Positions 1-10,238 of a DNA stretch of 64,000 nucleotides are shown here, piece after piece (within the stretch, counting starts at the first letter, position 1; every line of letters starts with the position of its first letter). This DNA comes from Schistosoma haematobium. Lineage: Eukaryota > Platyhelminthes > Trematoda > Strigeidida > Schistosomatidae. The translations under genes were made by a program, and so were the position numbers. Below the pieces are notes generated by a model that worked only from the letters and a program-made list of their open reading frames with translations, had not been told where the DNA came from and ran no database searches. The stretch is taken from assembly GCF_000699445.3 (NCBI RefSeq), contig NC_067196.1, positions 82,388,364-82,452,363 on the forward strand, written 5' to 3'.

Positions 1-46
1 TGAGACAGGCAGTAGTCCCAGAGGGGCTCCAGGTGGAGTTATTCGT
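1..46 (-). mobile_element. 5' end of an RTE-type retrotransposon, running off the left edge
   Basis: Read on the minus strand this stretch contains the block 'ctccacctggagcccc' followed by a short C/T-G rich leader. The same block opens the RTE copy at about 44290 and, inverted, lies inside the RTE copies at 16184-16758 and 36686-37245. It is therefore read as the 5' untranslated start of an RTE element whose body lies to the left of the window. No coding sequence is visible here. Confidence 0.5.
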
Positions 47-100
47 TTTTGATGGAGTTTTGTTCTCTGAGCTGGATGGTTATTCGTATTTTGTAATGAT
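47..100 (-). repeat. Fragment resembling the 3' end of a Penelope-like element
   Basis: On the minus strand this contains 'ctcagagaacaaaactcc', which also occurs in the small insertion at 7280-7349 and, in coding form, near the end of the GIY-YIG fragment at 30419-30648. It is probably a short PLE 3' remnant next to the RTE 5' end. No TSD was found. Confidence 0.3.
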
Positions 101-839
101 TCCTTATTCACTTGATACGACACCACTTAGCTATGTATGAAACTGAATGTAAAAGAATAGTTTGTTTACAAATTCACTAATAAAATCAGTTTGATCACAA
201 ATTTCTATCAATCAATACAGAGCTGAAAAGAAAAATTAATTATTTTCTCTATTACCATTGCTAAAAATACCTAACTTAGTGAAAAAAACACAATTTTAAA
301 CCGATCAAGACAGTCGGATACAAAAGGAATCAGTAGTTATGACAGAGATCAATAGAAAAATTTCTCACATACGTTTACTATTATACAAAAACAACTGAGC
401 GGATATAATTTCTTGTCGGAATTTGTTATGCTCGTAAATAATTTCATAAATTATTATAACTTATTCGATTGATTTGTAAAGAGTTATACTGTCTAATATG
501 TACCTTTCAAGTTAATAGCGTGACTTTCAGTTGCGATTTGAATCATTTTTAAACGAAATTAAGAAAACTGATTAAACTAGAAAGTAATTAAACTGGAAAG
601 TAATTTCATATCATCAGACCTTCATAAGTTGTAGAAATAATTTCAGATCGTTTTTATTTACCAATAAATTTGTGATCAGTTTATAAATGTGCAAAGTGGA
701 ACACAAAACTTGCGCTAGATTCTATTGATAACGATTCATGTTCATATACAATATACCTCATTGTGAACATTGACTGATAAACTACCTTGATTAGTATTCC
801 GTTGTTCTATTTAAACTTGGATTAATTTTAATTCGGTTA
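101..839. other. AT-rich stretch without recognised features
   Basis: No reading frame of note, no SINE boxes and no LTR termini were recognised. Confidence 0.5.
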
Positions 840-840
840 T

Positions 841-890
841 TTATTCTCTGAAGAAGTGACGTACACTAAGTCACGAAACGTCAGAAAATC
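841..890 (+). ncRNA. Minimal hammerhead-like ribozyme motif of PLE type
   Basis: In order: a 4-nt stem I strand TTCT (844-847), core CTGAAGA (848-854), a stem II of GTGAC (856-860) with GTCAC (870-874), core GAAA (875-878), a minimal self-complementary stem III ACGT, a GTC cleavage triplet ending at 882, then AGAA (883-886), which pairs with the stem I strand. One extra A (855) lies between the core and stem II and may weaken it. Hammerheads with a tiny stem III are known from PLEs and flatworm retroposons. The assignment rests on fold by eye. Confidence 0.45.
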
Positions 891-1079
891 TAGTTATTCT
901 ACTCATTGGGATATTACAAATATATCACTTATTTAAGTGTAATCAATATTGTTCTCTTACATGTGTTGTGCTAATTTTTATGATGGACCAATGTCATTTG
1001 AAAGTGCGAATGAACGGAAATCAATATTTCATTTTAAGGCAAACTTAAGTAATATCTATCGATGGAACATCTAACTGAA

Positions 1080-1235
1080 CTGAGTAGCCAAGTAAATACA
1101 GCGTTGGGTGCTATAAGTTAAAAGCATTAGATTCAAGTCTCAAAGTGAATATAAACACTTGGGTGGATGTACATCTAGTTAACGAGTCACGTAAAACAAT
1201 AAACGCATTTTTTGTCCTTCTCAGTCAACCACTTT
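1080..1235 (+). repeat. Degenerate Sm-alpha-like SINE (SINE-A)
   Basis: A tRNA-like segment with a decayed B box ('gattcaagtct') is followed by 'tacatctagttaacgagtc', the eroded hammerhead region. The catalytic GAAA has become a run without the conserved context, so ribozyme activity is not expected. Confidence 0.55.
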
Positions 1236-1762
1236 CTAACTTAACTTAGAAATACTGTATACTTAATGACATGATCGAGGAAGTTCTCTTTGAAAGTATA
1301 TAATCTATAAGTGAGCAATTAGTGGCAGCCTTTAACTTCAATAACAGAAAGATTCCAACTCTTATAAGTGAATAATGATGTCATTTATTTTATTTAAATA
1401 AAACCTTTTATATCATTCCCTTCATTCTCTTTTGACTCTATTAGTTGTTAGTTGAACCATGACAAAATAAATCTTTATCTAACTCATACCGACTAATACA
1501 AACTATGTAATTTCTAGATATAAGGGTGGTAAAATTTTGAAATCATGCCATTAACATAATGTAAAATCAAATTAAAAGCCTAGTGTATATTTGATTTTCC
1601 TAAAATAATTTCCATTGATCATTGAAACAAGGATTTTGAATTTATTTTTGTGTAGGCAATACCCACCATTTACAAAATACTTACATGGATTCACACAAAT
1701 TTGAGTTATTTCTAGTGTCACAGCATAGATGCTAAAAGCTTATTTGTTTATTTATTTATTTC

Positions 1763-1925
1763 AATAGTTGAAATCATGAGTCAATTGAAGCTGGACCACC
1801 ATGGAACACCTAGGAGCATTGAACTGGATGCGCACTGCTGAGGAGTCCCATACTAGAACGAAACGGCCGTCCAGTGCTTTCAGGTTTTCCAATTGACTCA
1901 TGACTTCAACTACTGAACTTACTAA
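1763..1925. repeat. SINE-B foldback with a nearly intact hammerhead (1832-1877)
   Basis: The left part is the SINE-B tail on the minus strand (from 'gttgaaatcatgagtcaatt'). It switches at about 1825 to the plus-strand SINE-B body, giving a foldback. The plus part holds a hammerhead: GCACTG (1832-1837), CTGAGGA (1838-1844), GTCC with GAAC as stem II (one mismatch), GAAA (1860-1863), CGGCCG stem III, GTC ending at 1871 and CAGTGC (1872-1877), which pairs with the first strand. Confidence 0.65.
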
Positions 1926-2345
1926 AATCTCCAAAAAACTCTTTCTGATAACAATCATCTGCTCAGTAGTGACTAACTTCAAAAGATACTCCCGGAGTTC
2001 TACTGAGAAGCCGTTACCAGTGGAGTCCAACCAGGTCTGTTGTGAGATATCAGCTCACTGAAAACAATAGTGTACGGTGGCGCGATTTCGTGGATTAGTT
2101 AAAGTTAGACATTAACACCGTTGGATACCAGCCAGCTCAATGTTTAAGTGGTTAAGCGCTCGCGCGTGAGACTGATACATCCTGGCTTCAAATCTCGCAG
2201 TAGGCGGGAACGTGGATGCGCACTGCTGAGGAGTCTCAAACTAGAATAAAACGGCCGTCCAGCGCTTTCAGGTTTCCCATGGTGTTCTAGCTTTAACTGA
2301 CTCATGATTTCAATCATTGAAATTACTAGTCTCCACAAAATCCCT
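1926..2345 (+). repeat. SINE-B copy, near full length
   Basis: The copy runs from the SINE-B leader ('gctcagtagtgac') through a tRNA-like A-box region near 2135-2160, a B box near 2190 ('cttcaaatctcgc'), and the hammerhead region near 2220-2275, to the 'tgactcatgatttcaa' tail. The hammerhead has lost the G of GAAA and stem II is weakened, so it is probably inactive. Confidence 0.65.
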
Positions 2346-3149
2346 TTCTGATATTATTTTTGTTGAAAATCATAACCATTTTATGAAGCGATTGATATTA
2401 CAGGAAGTTTTAAATTTGTCATTTAAAATGTGAACTTCAATTCATTACAATTTCATGTAATTTAACAGCTAAATATGGTAGTTAGACTTGATTTCATTAT
2501 GAATGTAACTAATAATGATAACCTTCCATTATATTGAATGTTCAGAATTACTTTAAATTGAAGTTTGTTTTTCCAAAAACCATATGATCTTATACGGATT
2601 ATACTGATTTGTTCTAAGTAATTCATCACGTTCATGTTATATGTAAACCAATCCTACATTTTTAATGATAGTTATTGTTAATTTAATGTAATAAAATCAA
2701 TAAAAGGAATTATATTCTTCATTAGTCAAACTCGTTACAGTTTATTCTTTAGCAGAATATAAGAAAAATGTATTTTAATGAAAGGAGAGACTATAATTTA
2801 TGGACGAACCAATCACGTATAAGATAACAGATCTTGGATTTTGGCACGAAATTCACTCAATCATTTGGCTAACTAGAGTTCTGGCATTATAGCTGATGTC
2901 AGTTTTATAAGCCTCACTTGGTCCTAGTTATTAGGTGAACACTCTCAAGGTCACTTTAGCGTCGCTCAAAGGTCATCCATAAATCATAGACTCACAGCAA
3001 ATTCTTATCAAATTTTCTAACCACATTTAGTTATATTTATTCAAAACATTTCAGCTGTTTAAATTCATAGCATTAGAGTATAAAAATATATTGAAAATTC
3101 GAAATTATCAGAAATTAATTTGTAAATTAGCAACCGAAGGTAATTACCA
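2346..3149. other. AT-rich DNA containing a degenerate dispersed repeat (2785-3010)
   Basis: The segment around 2810-2900 matches, in inverted orientation, the segment around 12820-12925: both contain 'ggcattatagctgatgt' beside an 'agagatct/cagatctt' block. It belongs to an old dispersed repeat of unknown type. The rest shows nothing recognisable. Confidence 0.35.
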
Positions 3150-3355
3150 AAGAACCCTAGACCTAGATTTCATATCATTTAGTATTCGTCAACAAGACGC
3201 GCCTGTGGTCTTGAGAGACTTGATGATCCCTTGATGATTGGATTCTGTGTCACCCAGCTTCACAGTCACAGACATTACCACTAGCACTAAGAAAGACTTT
3301 AAATACATGACATTGGTCAATACTCAGTGATTAAACAATTGTAAGAAATTTGTAT
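3150..3355 (-). repeat. Degenerate SINE-C copy lacking the left hairpin arm
   Basis: It shares 'gtgtcacccagcttcacagt' and the following block with the SINE-C copies at 39425-39810 and 53535-53896. After the tRNA-like part it jumps to a decayed right hairpin arm ('catgacattggtcaatac'). The hammerhead region is eroded beyond recognition of a working core. Confidence 0.5.
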
Positions 3356-4049
3356 CTTCTAATGAATGAAATGACAAACAAAAGTGTTTTTACTGACGTT
3401 TAACTATTTTGAGCTAATGGCTGTTTCAAAGTAATAATTACCTGAAATTTGTCAGAAATTCAAAATCATTCAAATAATACCCAAATTTTTCTCTCAAAAC
3501 AATTAAACTTGAACATAATTTGAACGTGAATGCATTACAAATCCACTCTGTACCACTGAAATGGTCTTATTAACATAGATGAAGAAATGATACAAATATA
3601 TATGTTAATCTATCTACTAGACAGAAGTGATAAAGTCAACTAAACCTCAGGATTCCGTGTCAAGTGTAGGATATCAATAAGTCGAACTTTTTTCTCATTA
3701 AATGTAATTAAACTTTCGACTTTAACAGTTCATGTGTTTCTAGCTGTATTTATAAACTTAGTTTTGAAAATATAGAGACCAATTTGATTTATGAATTATC
3801 CCATTCATAGAATAATAATGTAAACTAACGTCTACCTGATAAAGACGAATGACATTGGGACTCTTCTCTTAATTGTAAAAGTGATTACAATACCTCTAAT
3901 TGATATATCATTCTTTATTTCTTACACTGTACTGTCCAATTTCGTAAATTACAAAATATGACATGCATACATGATTTTGTTTATAGATAGACTTTAGCTT
4001 TTAGCCAACCATGAATGATGAAATATTATTACAAATTGAAATTTAATTA
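3356..4049. other. AT-rich stretch without recognised features
   Basis: No repeat family, exon-like frame or LTR terminus was recognised. Confidence 0.45.
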
Positions 4050-4155
4050 TGATCAAGAACCGATCAATGTTAGACCATCATTGAAAACCTGAAATAACTG
4101 GACGGCCGTTTCATTCCAGTATGGGACTCCTCATTAGTGTGCGTCGATCATGAAT
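4050..4155 (-). repeat. SINE-B 3' fragment with decayed hammerhead
   Basis: The minus strand carries 'gaaacggccgtccagt' and the family tail. The first core base before TGAGGAG is changed to A, and stem II is mismatched, so the ribozyme is expected to be dead. Confidence 0.6.
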
Positions 4156-4558
4156 GATCTTCAAATATAGAAATATTGAAAGTCACAAGATGTAACTGTG
4201 TGTTTAGCAATAATTTGTCACAGATTTGACACAGATCATTTCTTTTTGCATTGTTATTAAACTTTAAGTCTTCATCAATAAAATAAATTGATAATTAAAT
4301 GAATATGTAAATTATTTAACCTAATCTCAGTGGTCTAAAGGAATGACTTAAATAGAAATAGTGATGTGTCCTTCATTTATTCAGATTAAGACTGTCAATT
4401 TTCACTGAGAATGATTTTCATACCAAGAGAGGATAAATGTCCAATCACTTCTGGTTTCTATTGTTAAGCTGAAATCAATCTTTGATACAAGATATTTAAA
4501 CTTTATATAATCTGTACAACATCTTGTGAAAGAAAGAACTATAACCCCTCGTTGTTAG

Positions 4559-4757
4559 AAGACTTGGTTCATTTAGCAGTTACAGTGTTGAATAACTGTT
4601 ACTTTGAAAACATCTTTGAGTGGCTATTTATTACTTTTGAACTAGTATGTTTAAGCGCTTTTGTTGTAATTATTATCATGATAATAGCAAAAGAATTAGA
4701 TGTTGCCAGTGGAAACTTATTTTTTTATTGTGATCCTATAACTCAACGTTCATCCAG
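4559..4757 (+). CDS. Candidate host coding exon with a membrane segment (unrecognised)
   Basis: An open frame runs from a splice-acceptor-like 'cgttgttag' (AG at 4557-4558) to a donor-like 'catccag|gtaaaa' (GT at 4758-4759). The encoded stretch of about 66 residues has a hydrophobic span of roughly 25 residues, including 'LSAFVVIIIMIIA', and then a polar tail ending near 'DPITQRSSR'. I do not recognise the protein. The exon would end two bases into a codon, which fits the one-base start of the candidate exon at 9646. In AT-rich DNA a frame of this length can arise by chance, so this remains a candidate. Confidence 0.3.
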
Positions 4758-4759
4758 GT

Positions 4760-5989
4760 AAAAAATATCACGTGAACATAGATGATGAATGAGATGGACT
4801 TAGTAATTGAATGTGAGATGATTGTTGCTTAGATATAAACTTATCCCAAGATAGTCTTTACTGACCTGATAGTAGCCAGAAATTGTAGAGCTGATGAAGA
4901 AAAGATAATTTCACTTATTTCCGAAAATTAAGGTCACTATCGAACAGAAAATTTCAATTTACGCGAAAATGATGAGTTAGAAAATCATAAATGCGATTTT
5001 ATATAGAAAAACGAGTCTTGAATTTTTAATAAGTGTGAATCACTTGAAAAAGTGAACACTTTCAACTCTGTATACGCTATAAAAAACAGACTAGTAGAAG
5101 TTGTATTACAATTGGAACAGTTAACGTGTAAGGTCAACTCGAATGGATGAGGTATTTCTATTAACATTGAAATATATACCACTATGACATTCAGTTAAAT
5201 AACGTTAGAACGGTTAATCGATTAATTTTACTTCTGGTTTCTATTTAGTGACACCACATTATACATTGTTATATGTTATTTTTCTGTATCATTTAAATGA
5301 GCGTAAATTTAAGCAAAAAAGGAAGTTAGTTTGATTAATTGTATTTCGACAACTGTAAACTGCTTTTCTTATTACATTAATTGTAGAAGAAACTGTGTGC
5401 GGAATTCAAACCTTCAGTATTTCTGTGAGTTAAACAAAGTTAATTTATATTCATTAAAATAACATGACCAAACAAAAACATCATAAGATTACTAAGAACG
5501 TCAGTAATATTTTGGTGTATGCTACTTATGTCTCTTGTTATATGTAGTATGTAAGACCAATCGGAAATAGCAAATCTGGCAGCAGAAGGCTAAGAATATC
5601 GAGTTGAAGACAATGTAAGTGGAATTAGGAAGGAATTGTTAACTGGAAGAACCGTACAGGACATGAAGGACAAATAATGGAAATTTACATATGAAGTATT
5701 CAATGCATACTCCTCATATTTTACCAAGAGACTCTGTAATTTTGTATTTTAAAACAATCGGTTATCCCCATTTGTGTTCTCGTTCATTACAATATGACCA
5801 ACTGTGATAATAGTAACATCAGTAGATTTAAATAAAGGGTTGAATAAAACCAAGGGGTAGGTGGAATACAAAGTTAATACATAGGAAGTTACATTTTACC
5901 AGTGCGATAAAATATTATGGGATATTCAAAATGATAACATTTCATAAAAAATCACTGAGTCCATATAAAAGATTTATCAGCTCAATTAA
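4760..5989. other. AT-rich DNA without clear features
   Basis: Only a weak dispersed block near 5515-5560 ('gctacttatgtctcttg') recalls sequence at 10040-10080 and 47050-47100. Nothing else was recognised. Confidence 0.4.
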
Positions 5990-6170
5990 ATTTAGGATGA
6001 AACCCACGTCCTGTGTTCCACTGCTAGCCATCATACATCCAAGCTTATAATGCTTGTGAATTAAGGCAATATCGAGGCAATACGCACAGGAGGCACATAT
6101 GTCGATAAGAGATTAATCAATTGCATTCATAAACATCAATGGGAAGATTCAAGTAAACAGTACCAAGTAA
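5990..6170 (+). repeat. SINE-A 3' part
   Basis: It begins inside the hammerhead region ('gaaacccacgtcctg'), then the 'ttccactgctagcc' block and the conserved tail with 'aaggcaatatcgaggcaata' and 'gggaagattcaagtaaac'. The upstream tRNA-like part is missing. Confidence 0.65.
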
Positions 6171-6194
6171 ATTTAAACTTCACCCCATTGCACA

Positions 6195-6385
6195 AGGTAG
6201 TGGCTTTCCGTTCTCAGTACCTAAGTAGATTACGCGATGGTGTTTGGAGCAAATGGCACTGGGTTTGAGTCCCAGATTGAATATAAAATTTGGGATGGAG
6301 ATACACCCAGCTAACGAGTCCTAAATTGGACGAAATGTGCATCCTCGATTACACTGCTAGCCACCATCCATCTTTGTTTATAATG
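6195..6385 (+). repeat. SINE-A copy with tRNA-like promoter and decayed hammerhead
   Basis: A tRNA-like start ('cagtacctaagtagattacg') and B box ('gggtttgagtcccag') precede a hammerhead region, with stem II GTCC/GGAC and GAAA present. The core CTGACGAG reads CTAACGAG, which changes an essential G, so cleavage is unlikely. Confidence 0.65.
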
Positions 6386-6637
6386 TATTAAATTTGTGCC
6401 AACGTAACCTGTGAGTGAACAGTGAGTAATTGAAATATTACTATCAGTGAAATTATGAAATTATTTGTATCGTTAATTGCTTGTAGAATCGGAATACATT
6501 TACAGGACTCCTTAAGAATTACTATAAATGATAACATATTCTCTGCTAACTATATTTATTCAGTTTAATTTAAGTGATAAGACAATCACGAACCAGATAA
6601 CAGAATAGGTAATCTTCCAATGAAAATGTTGCATTCT

Positions 6638-6785
6638 TTCAATGGATTCGAATCTCACGAGGCGGGATCATGTTTGCGAGCTGCTTAGAAGTCCCACGAT
6701 AGGACGAAACGACCGTCCAGTTCTTCCAGGTTTTCCATGGTGATCTATCTTCAATTGACTCATGATCTCAACTATTGAAATTCCT
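6638..6785 (+). repeat. SINE-B copy, 5' truncated
   Basis: It starts at the B box ('ggattcgaatctcacgagg') and continues to the tail. The hammerhead core reads CTTAGAAG instead of CTGAGGAG, so it is inactive by inspection. Confidence 0.65.
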
Positions 6786-7266
6786 TATTAATTTATCGTT
6801 ATATATAACGAACGTAATGACCACCTTAATTTCACATCGTAATACCAATCGACAACATGTGATATGTTTTAAAGATTGTGAAAAATAGTATATATAAAAT
6901 TTTATTTATTATAACATTCCGCATGAACTAATTGAATAGAATGTAATTAAACGGAGTGTACAATAAAACTATACTGATGTGAACAAATTAAGTTGATCAT
7001 ATCAATACTGAAAATATGGCACCATTCCACAATATTGACAAATAAATGTGTTGTTTTAGTTTTTAAGCCTAAAACTAGCACATTATATTAATGAATATAC
7101 ATTCCATATGAACTGTTAGCCTAAAAACTATACTAAATAACGTTGTAATGATTCATTTATATGTAGAGTCGACTGTTTTTTATTATGCATATAAAACAAA
7201 TTATAACATTTACATCATAGTAAATCATAGTTTGTGGATGTTAACAAAGTTGTCCAAGAAGTGAAC
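6786..7266. other. AT-rich stretch without recognised features
   Basis: No feature recognised; it ends at the TSD of the next insertion. Confidence 0.45.
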
Positions 7267-7279
7267 AAATACTTGACTT

Positions 7280-7349
7280 TGGTGGAGTTTTGTTCTCTGA
7301 GCTCCACCAAAATCATCCACCTGAGCTACAAATCTTCTCCACCATCTCA
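7280..7349 (+). mobile_element. 70-bp PLE 3'-end insertion with inverted 5' segment
   Basis: The insert is flanked by the 13-bp direct repeat 'aaatacttgactt' at 7267-7279 and 7350-7362. The right part is the sense 3' end of the PLE family, ending in 'ctccaccatctca'. The first 24 or so bases are the reverse complement of the sequence that should precede it, and they share the 'ccacca' bases with the sense part. This is the structure expected from twin priming during target-primed reverse transcription. Confidence 0.6.
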
Positions 7350-7362
7350 AAATACTTGACTT

Positions 7363-8139
7363 ACAGTTAAGTCAATTTTTGCCCCAATCATAAAGTTAAT
7401 GTTTCTACATGTGTTTAATAGAGTTTTATGTCACATTTGTTTTAAATACTTATCATATTCCATAATTAACAGTAATACTCCATAGAATTCTCAGTACAAT
7501 TTAGTCAGCTGATTGTTTCGCCTTGCCTACTTTAGCATGAAGTTCAGCAACTGTAAAAAATGATACTTGGTTAAGTGTTTTTGATTTCATTAGCCTGCCA
7601 TAATTAGTACATATATCAAATGACTATTTTTCAAGTCAAATTGGATATTAACATGAACAGGGAAGAGATGAATTGTTCTAAAAATAACTGAAAGGGTAGA
7701 TATCTTCCGTATCCTAAAACATTGTGGTAAAATGACAAGTGATGAAGTACTTTTCTTCAAGTCGTTTTATTATTAAGATTATTATGGAACTTCGTCAGTA
7801 GTAAAACGTAACGTCGATGATAATATATCTGAATTTCTAACTGTATAATTGATTGTCTTATTAATTATTTTTACTAATATTAATTTTAATATGATGGGTT
7901 GATGGTGATTATTAAATCTCTGATAAATACATCAAGGACTGATCTTATTTGAACAGTTATTGAAAACTATAGGGGAGATATTTTATTTTAATATAGGACT
8001 CATTTAGTGTGTATTTTTTATCCACAAGTTCCATGTGAATCGAATGAAGAAATTTAGGGCATGTAGTGAGCGTCAAGGTTTCTCACCACTGGCTAAGCGG
8101 TCAGAAGTTTAACCGCGCTGACTAGGATAAACAGAAGAT
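7363..8139. other. AT-rich stretch without recognised features
   Basis: No family-level match or plausible exon was seen. Confidence 0.4.
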
Positions 8140-8152
8140 GATCTAAGAATAT

Positions 8153-8754
8153 ACTCAGCATATTTACAACTGAAGAATATCTGGAACTCAAAACAAATGT
8201 CAATCAACAATAAAGACATATTTTTCAATACAAATGTCAAAACAGTTCCACTATATGGCACAGAAACTTCGAGAACTACGAAACCAATCATCCAGAAGAT
8301 ACAAGTGTTTATTAACAATTGTCTACACAAAATACTTCGGATCTATTGCTCAAACACTATTAGCAACAACCTACTGTGGGAGAGAACAAAGTAGATTCTA
8401 GTGGAGGAAGAAATCAGAAAGAAGTACTGGAAGTGGATAGAACATACATTGAGGAAAGCAATGTACTGTGTGATAAGGCAAATTCTCACATGGAATCCTC
8501 AAGGCCAAAGGAGGAGAGGAAGACCAAAGAACATATTACGTTGACAACTGGAGACAGACATGAGAAGAATGAACAAGGATTGGATAGAACTGGGAAGGGA
8601 TGTCCATGACAGTGTGTTGGATAATGCTGATCGGCGACCTATGCTCGATTGGGGGTAACAGGAGTAAGTAAGTAAGTATTTACATAAATCCTAATAAATT
8701 TGTCTCATTATAGTAGATAGTAAATAATGGAAACAGAAGTAAGTAAGTAAGTAA
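8153..8754 (+). mobile_element. RTE retrotransposon, 5'-truncated copy with a possible 3' transduction
   Basis: The copy encodes the degraded C-terminal region of an RTE ORF2 protein after the reverse transcriptase: recognisable pieces include 'VKTVPLYGTETSRTTKPIIQ' and 'ISNNLLWERTK', then frameshifted '[14 protein letters not shown]'-type sequence. It is flanked by the 13-bp TSD 'gatctaagaatat' (8140-8152 and 8755-8767). A (GTAA)n tail at about 8662-8679 is followed by about 60 bp of unrelated AT-rich DNA and then a second (GTAA)n tail before the TSD. Residues 8179-8650 are identical by eye to 10265-10736 on the opposite strand. Confidence 0.7.
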
Positions 8755-9194
8755 GATCTAAGAATATCTCGAATTCATCCTTAAGTTCCAGTTCCAGTTT
8801 TATTATTAGAATTTTTATATTAATTATCAATTCGAAATTTAGTATCAGGAATTAATAACTATTTAAAGTAACTTCATTTTGATTATAAAGCAAATTTAAT
8901 TATACTATGAATTTATATTGTGTAACTGAAATTAACTAAATTAGGTCATACAATTGTCCGATATAAAATGTATCATGAACTTTATATTCATAATTAATAC
9001 GTGTGAAATTGGTTCAAAATCATCAATAATGAAATAGTTCATTGGTCATGTAAAATATTTCACAAATTTTAATAGTTTGTTAGGTCAATAAACGAATGAG
9101 CAACAACATTGTCTATTTTGATTCAAATGATGTAATATATTCAAGGATAATTTATTAATAGAAATCAATGATGGATAAGTTTGATTGGTAAATA

Positions 9195-9470
9195 ATAATT
9201 CCAATAGTTGAGATCGTGAGTCAACTGAAGCTAGATCACCATGGAAAACCTGGAAGCATTGGACGGTAATTTCGTCCTAGTATGGAACTCCTCAGTAGTG
9301 CGCATTCACGATCCCACCTCGCGAGATCCAAATCCAGGACCTATCAGAATCGCTTGTGAGCGCTTAAACACTAGACCGTTGAGCCGGCATTCAACGGTGT
9401 TAATGTATAACTTCAACTAATCCACGAAATTGAGCGACACAGTCACTAGTGAACATATGTTGATTAGTAT
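9195..9470 (-). repeat. SINE-B copy
   Basis: On the minus strand it runs from the leader through A box and B box ('cctggatttggatctcgcg') to the tail. The hammerhead keeps CTGAGGAG, a wobble-containing stem II and GAAA. Stem III is no longer self-complementary and stem I is weakened. Activity is doubtful. Confidence 0.65.
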
Positions 9471-9645
9471 TAGAAGGGGTTCAGTGGAAATAAATAAATA
9501 AGTAGTAAGTTGATTAATTCTGCATGGGTACTTAATCTATTTATGTGAAAACAAAACTGTTAAAATTCTAAATGTTAACCACGGTAAGATTCTTAGGGGA
9601 TTCAAGATGATACTAATTGCTAAACTAGTATCATCTCTCTACTAG

Positions 9646-9877
9646 ACATGTTGTAGTGAACGAAGATTTGGTGGGTATGATCAGTGCCGCTTCGTCAAAC
9701 CACTCCACTTGGTATCTCCTTTATGCAACAGACCGCATAGACCAACTACCATTTTCATGGACACGCAAAAGTGTCCTCCTCCTCTCTTTATTCAATGACG
9801 CCAGAAGAAGAATTGCTAGGGAAAAGCAATTTTATTATTTAGTGCCAAATTATACAGCAACTTGGAAAAATATGTAA
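9646..9877 (+). CDS. Candidate terminal host exon (unrecognised)
   Basis: After an acceptor-like 'tctctctactag' (AG at 9644-9645) a frame of about 76 codons runs to a TAA at 9875-9877. The translation looks protein-like, with 'STWYLLYATDRID', 'FSWTRKSVLLLSLFNDARRR' and 'YYLVPNYTATWKN', and base composition is more balanced than in the flanks. Its phase fits a splice from the candidate exon at 4559-4757, which would imply a 4.9-kb intron. A donor-like 'tat|gtaaat' at 9874 is an alternative to the stop. I do not recognise the protein and could be seeing chance coding. Confidence 0.28.
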
Positions 9878-9879
9878 AT

Positions 9880-10223
9880 CATACACTAAATGCATCATTT
9901 GCACAGCTTTATTGCGTTGTCCATAACATACTCCACTATTCCTCTAATACTGTTGTTACTTTGAACTCATTCCGATTTTCTTCCTGTTCTCTTCATTCCA
10001 ATCTGTTTTCAGACATTCCACTTCCTATTAGTGCTACATAATACTTGTATCTGTCGGTATAAGTAGCATGCTACACAATATATGATTTGTAATTATCGAC
10101 TGTAATACATTTCTAAAAATGTTATTCTTTATAGCAATAACATTACTAGAAATACGATACGTCGAGTTTAATATTACAAATCTTTCTTATCTAAAATCAC
10201 TTTAAGTTTAACGTCACAGGAAT
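9880..10223. repeat. Pyrimidine-rich dispersed segment
   Basis: The block around 9950-10075 ('ttcctgttctcttcattcc' and then 'ggtataagtagcatgctac') resembles 46960-47095 and, less well, 14290-14445. It may be a 3' UTR remnant of a non-LTR element. No coding sequence. Confidence 0.3.
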
Positions 10224-10238
10224 AAGATAACATCAGTA

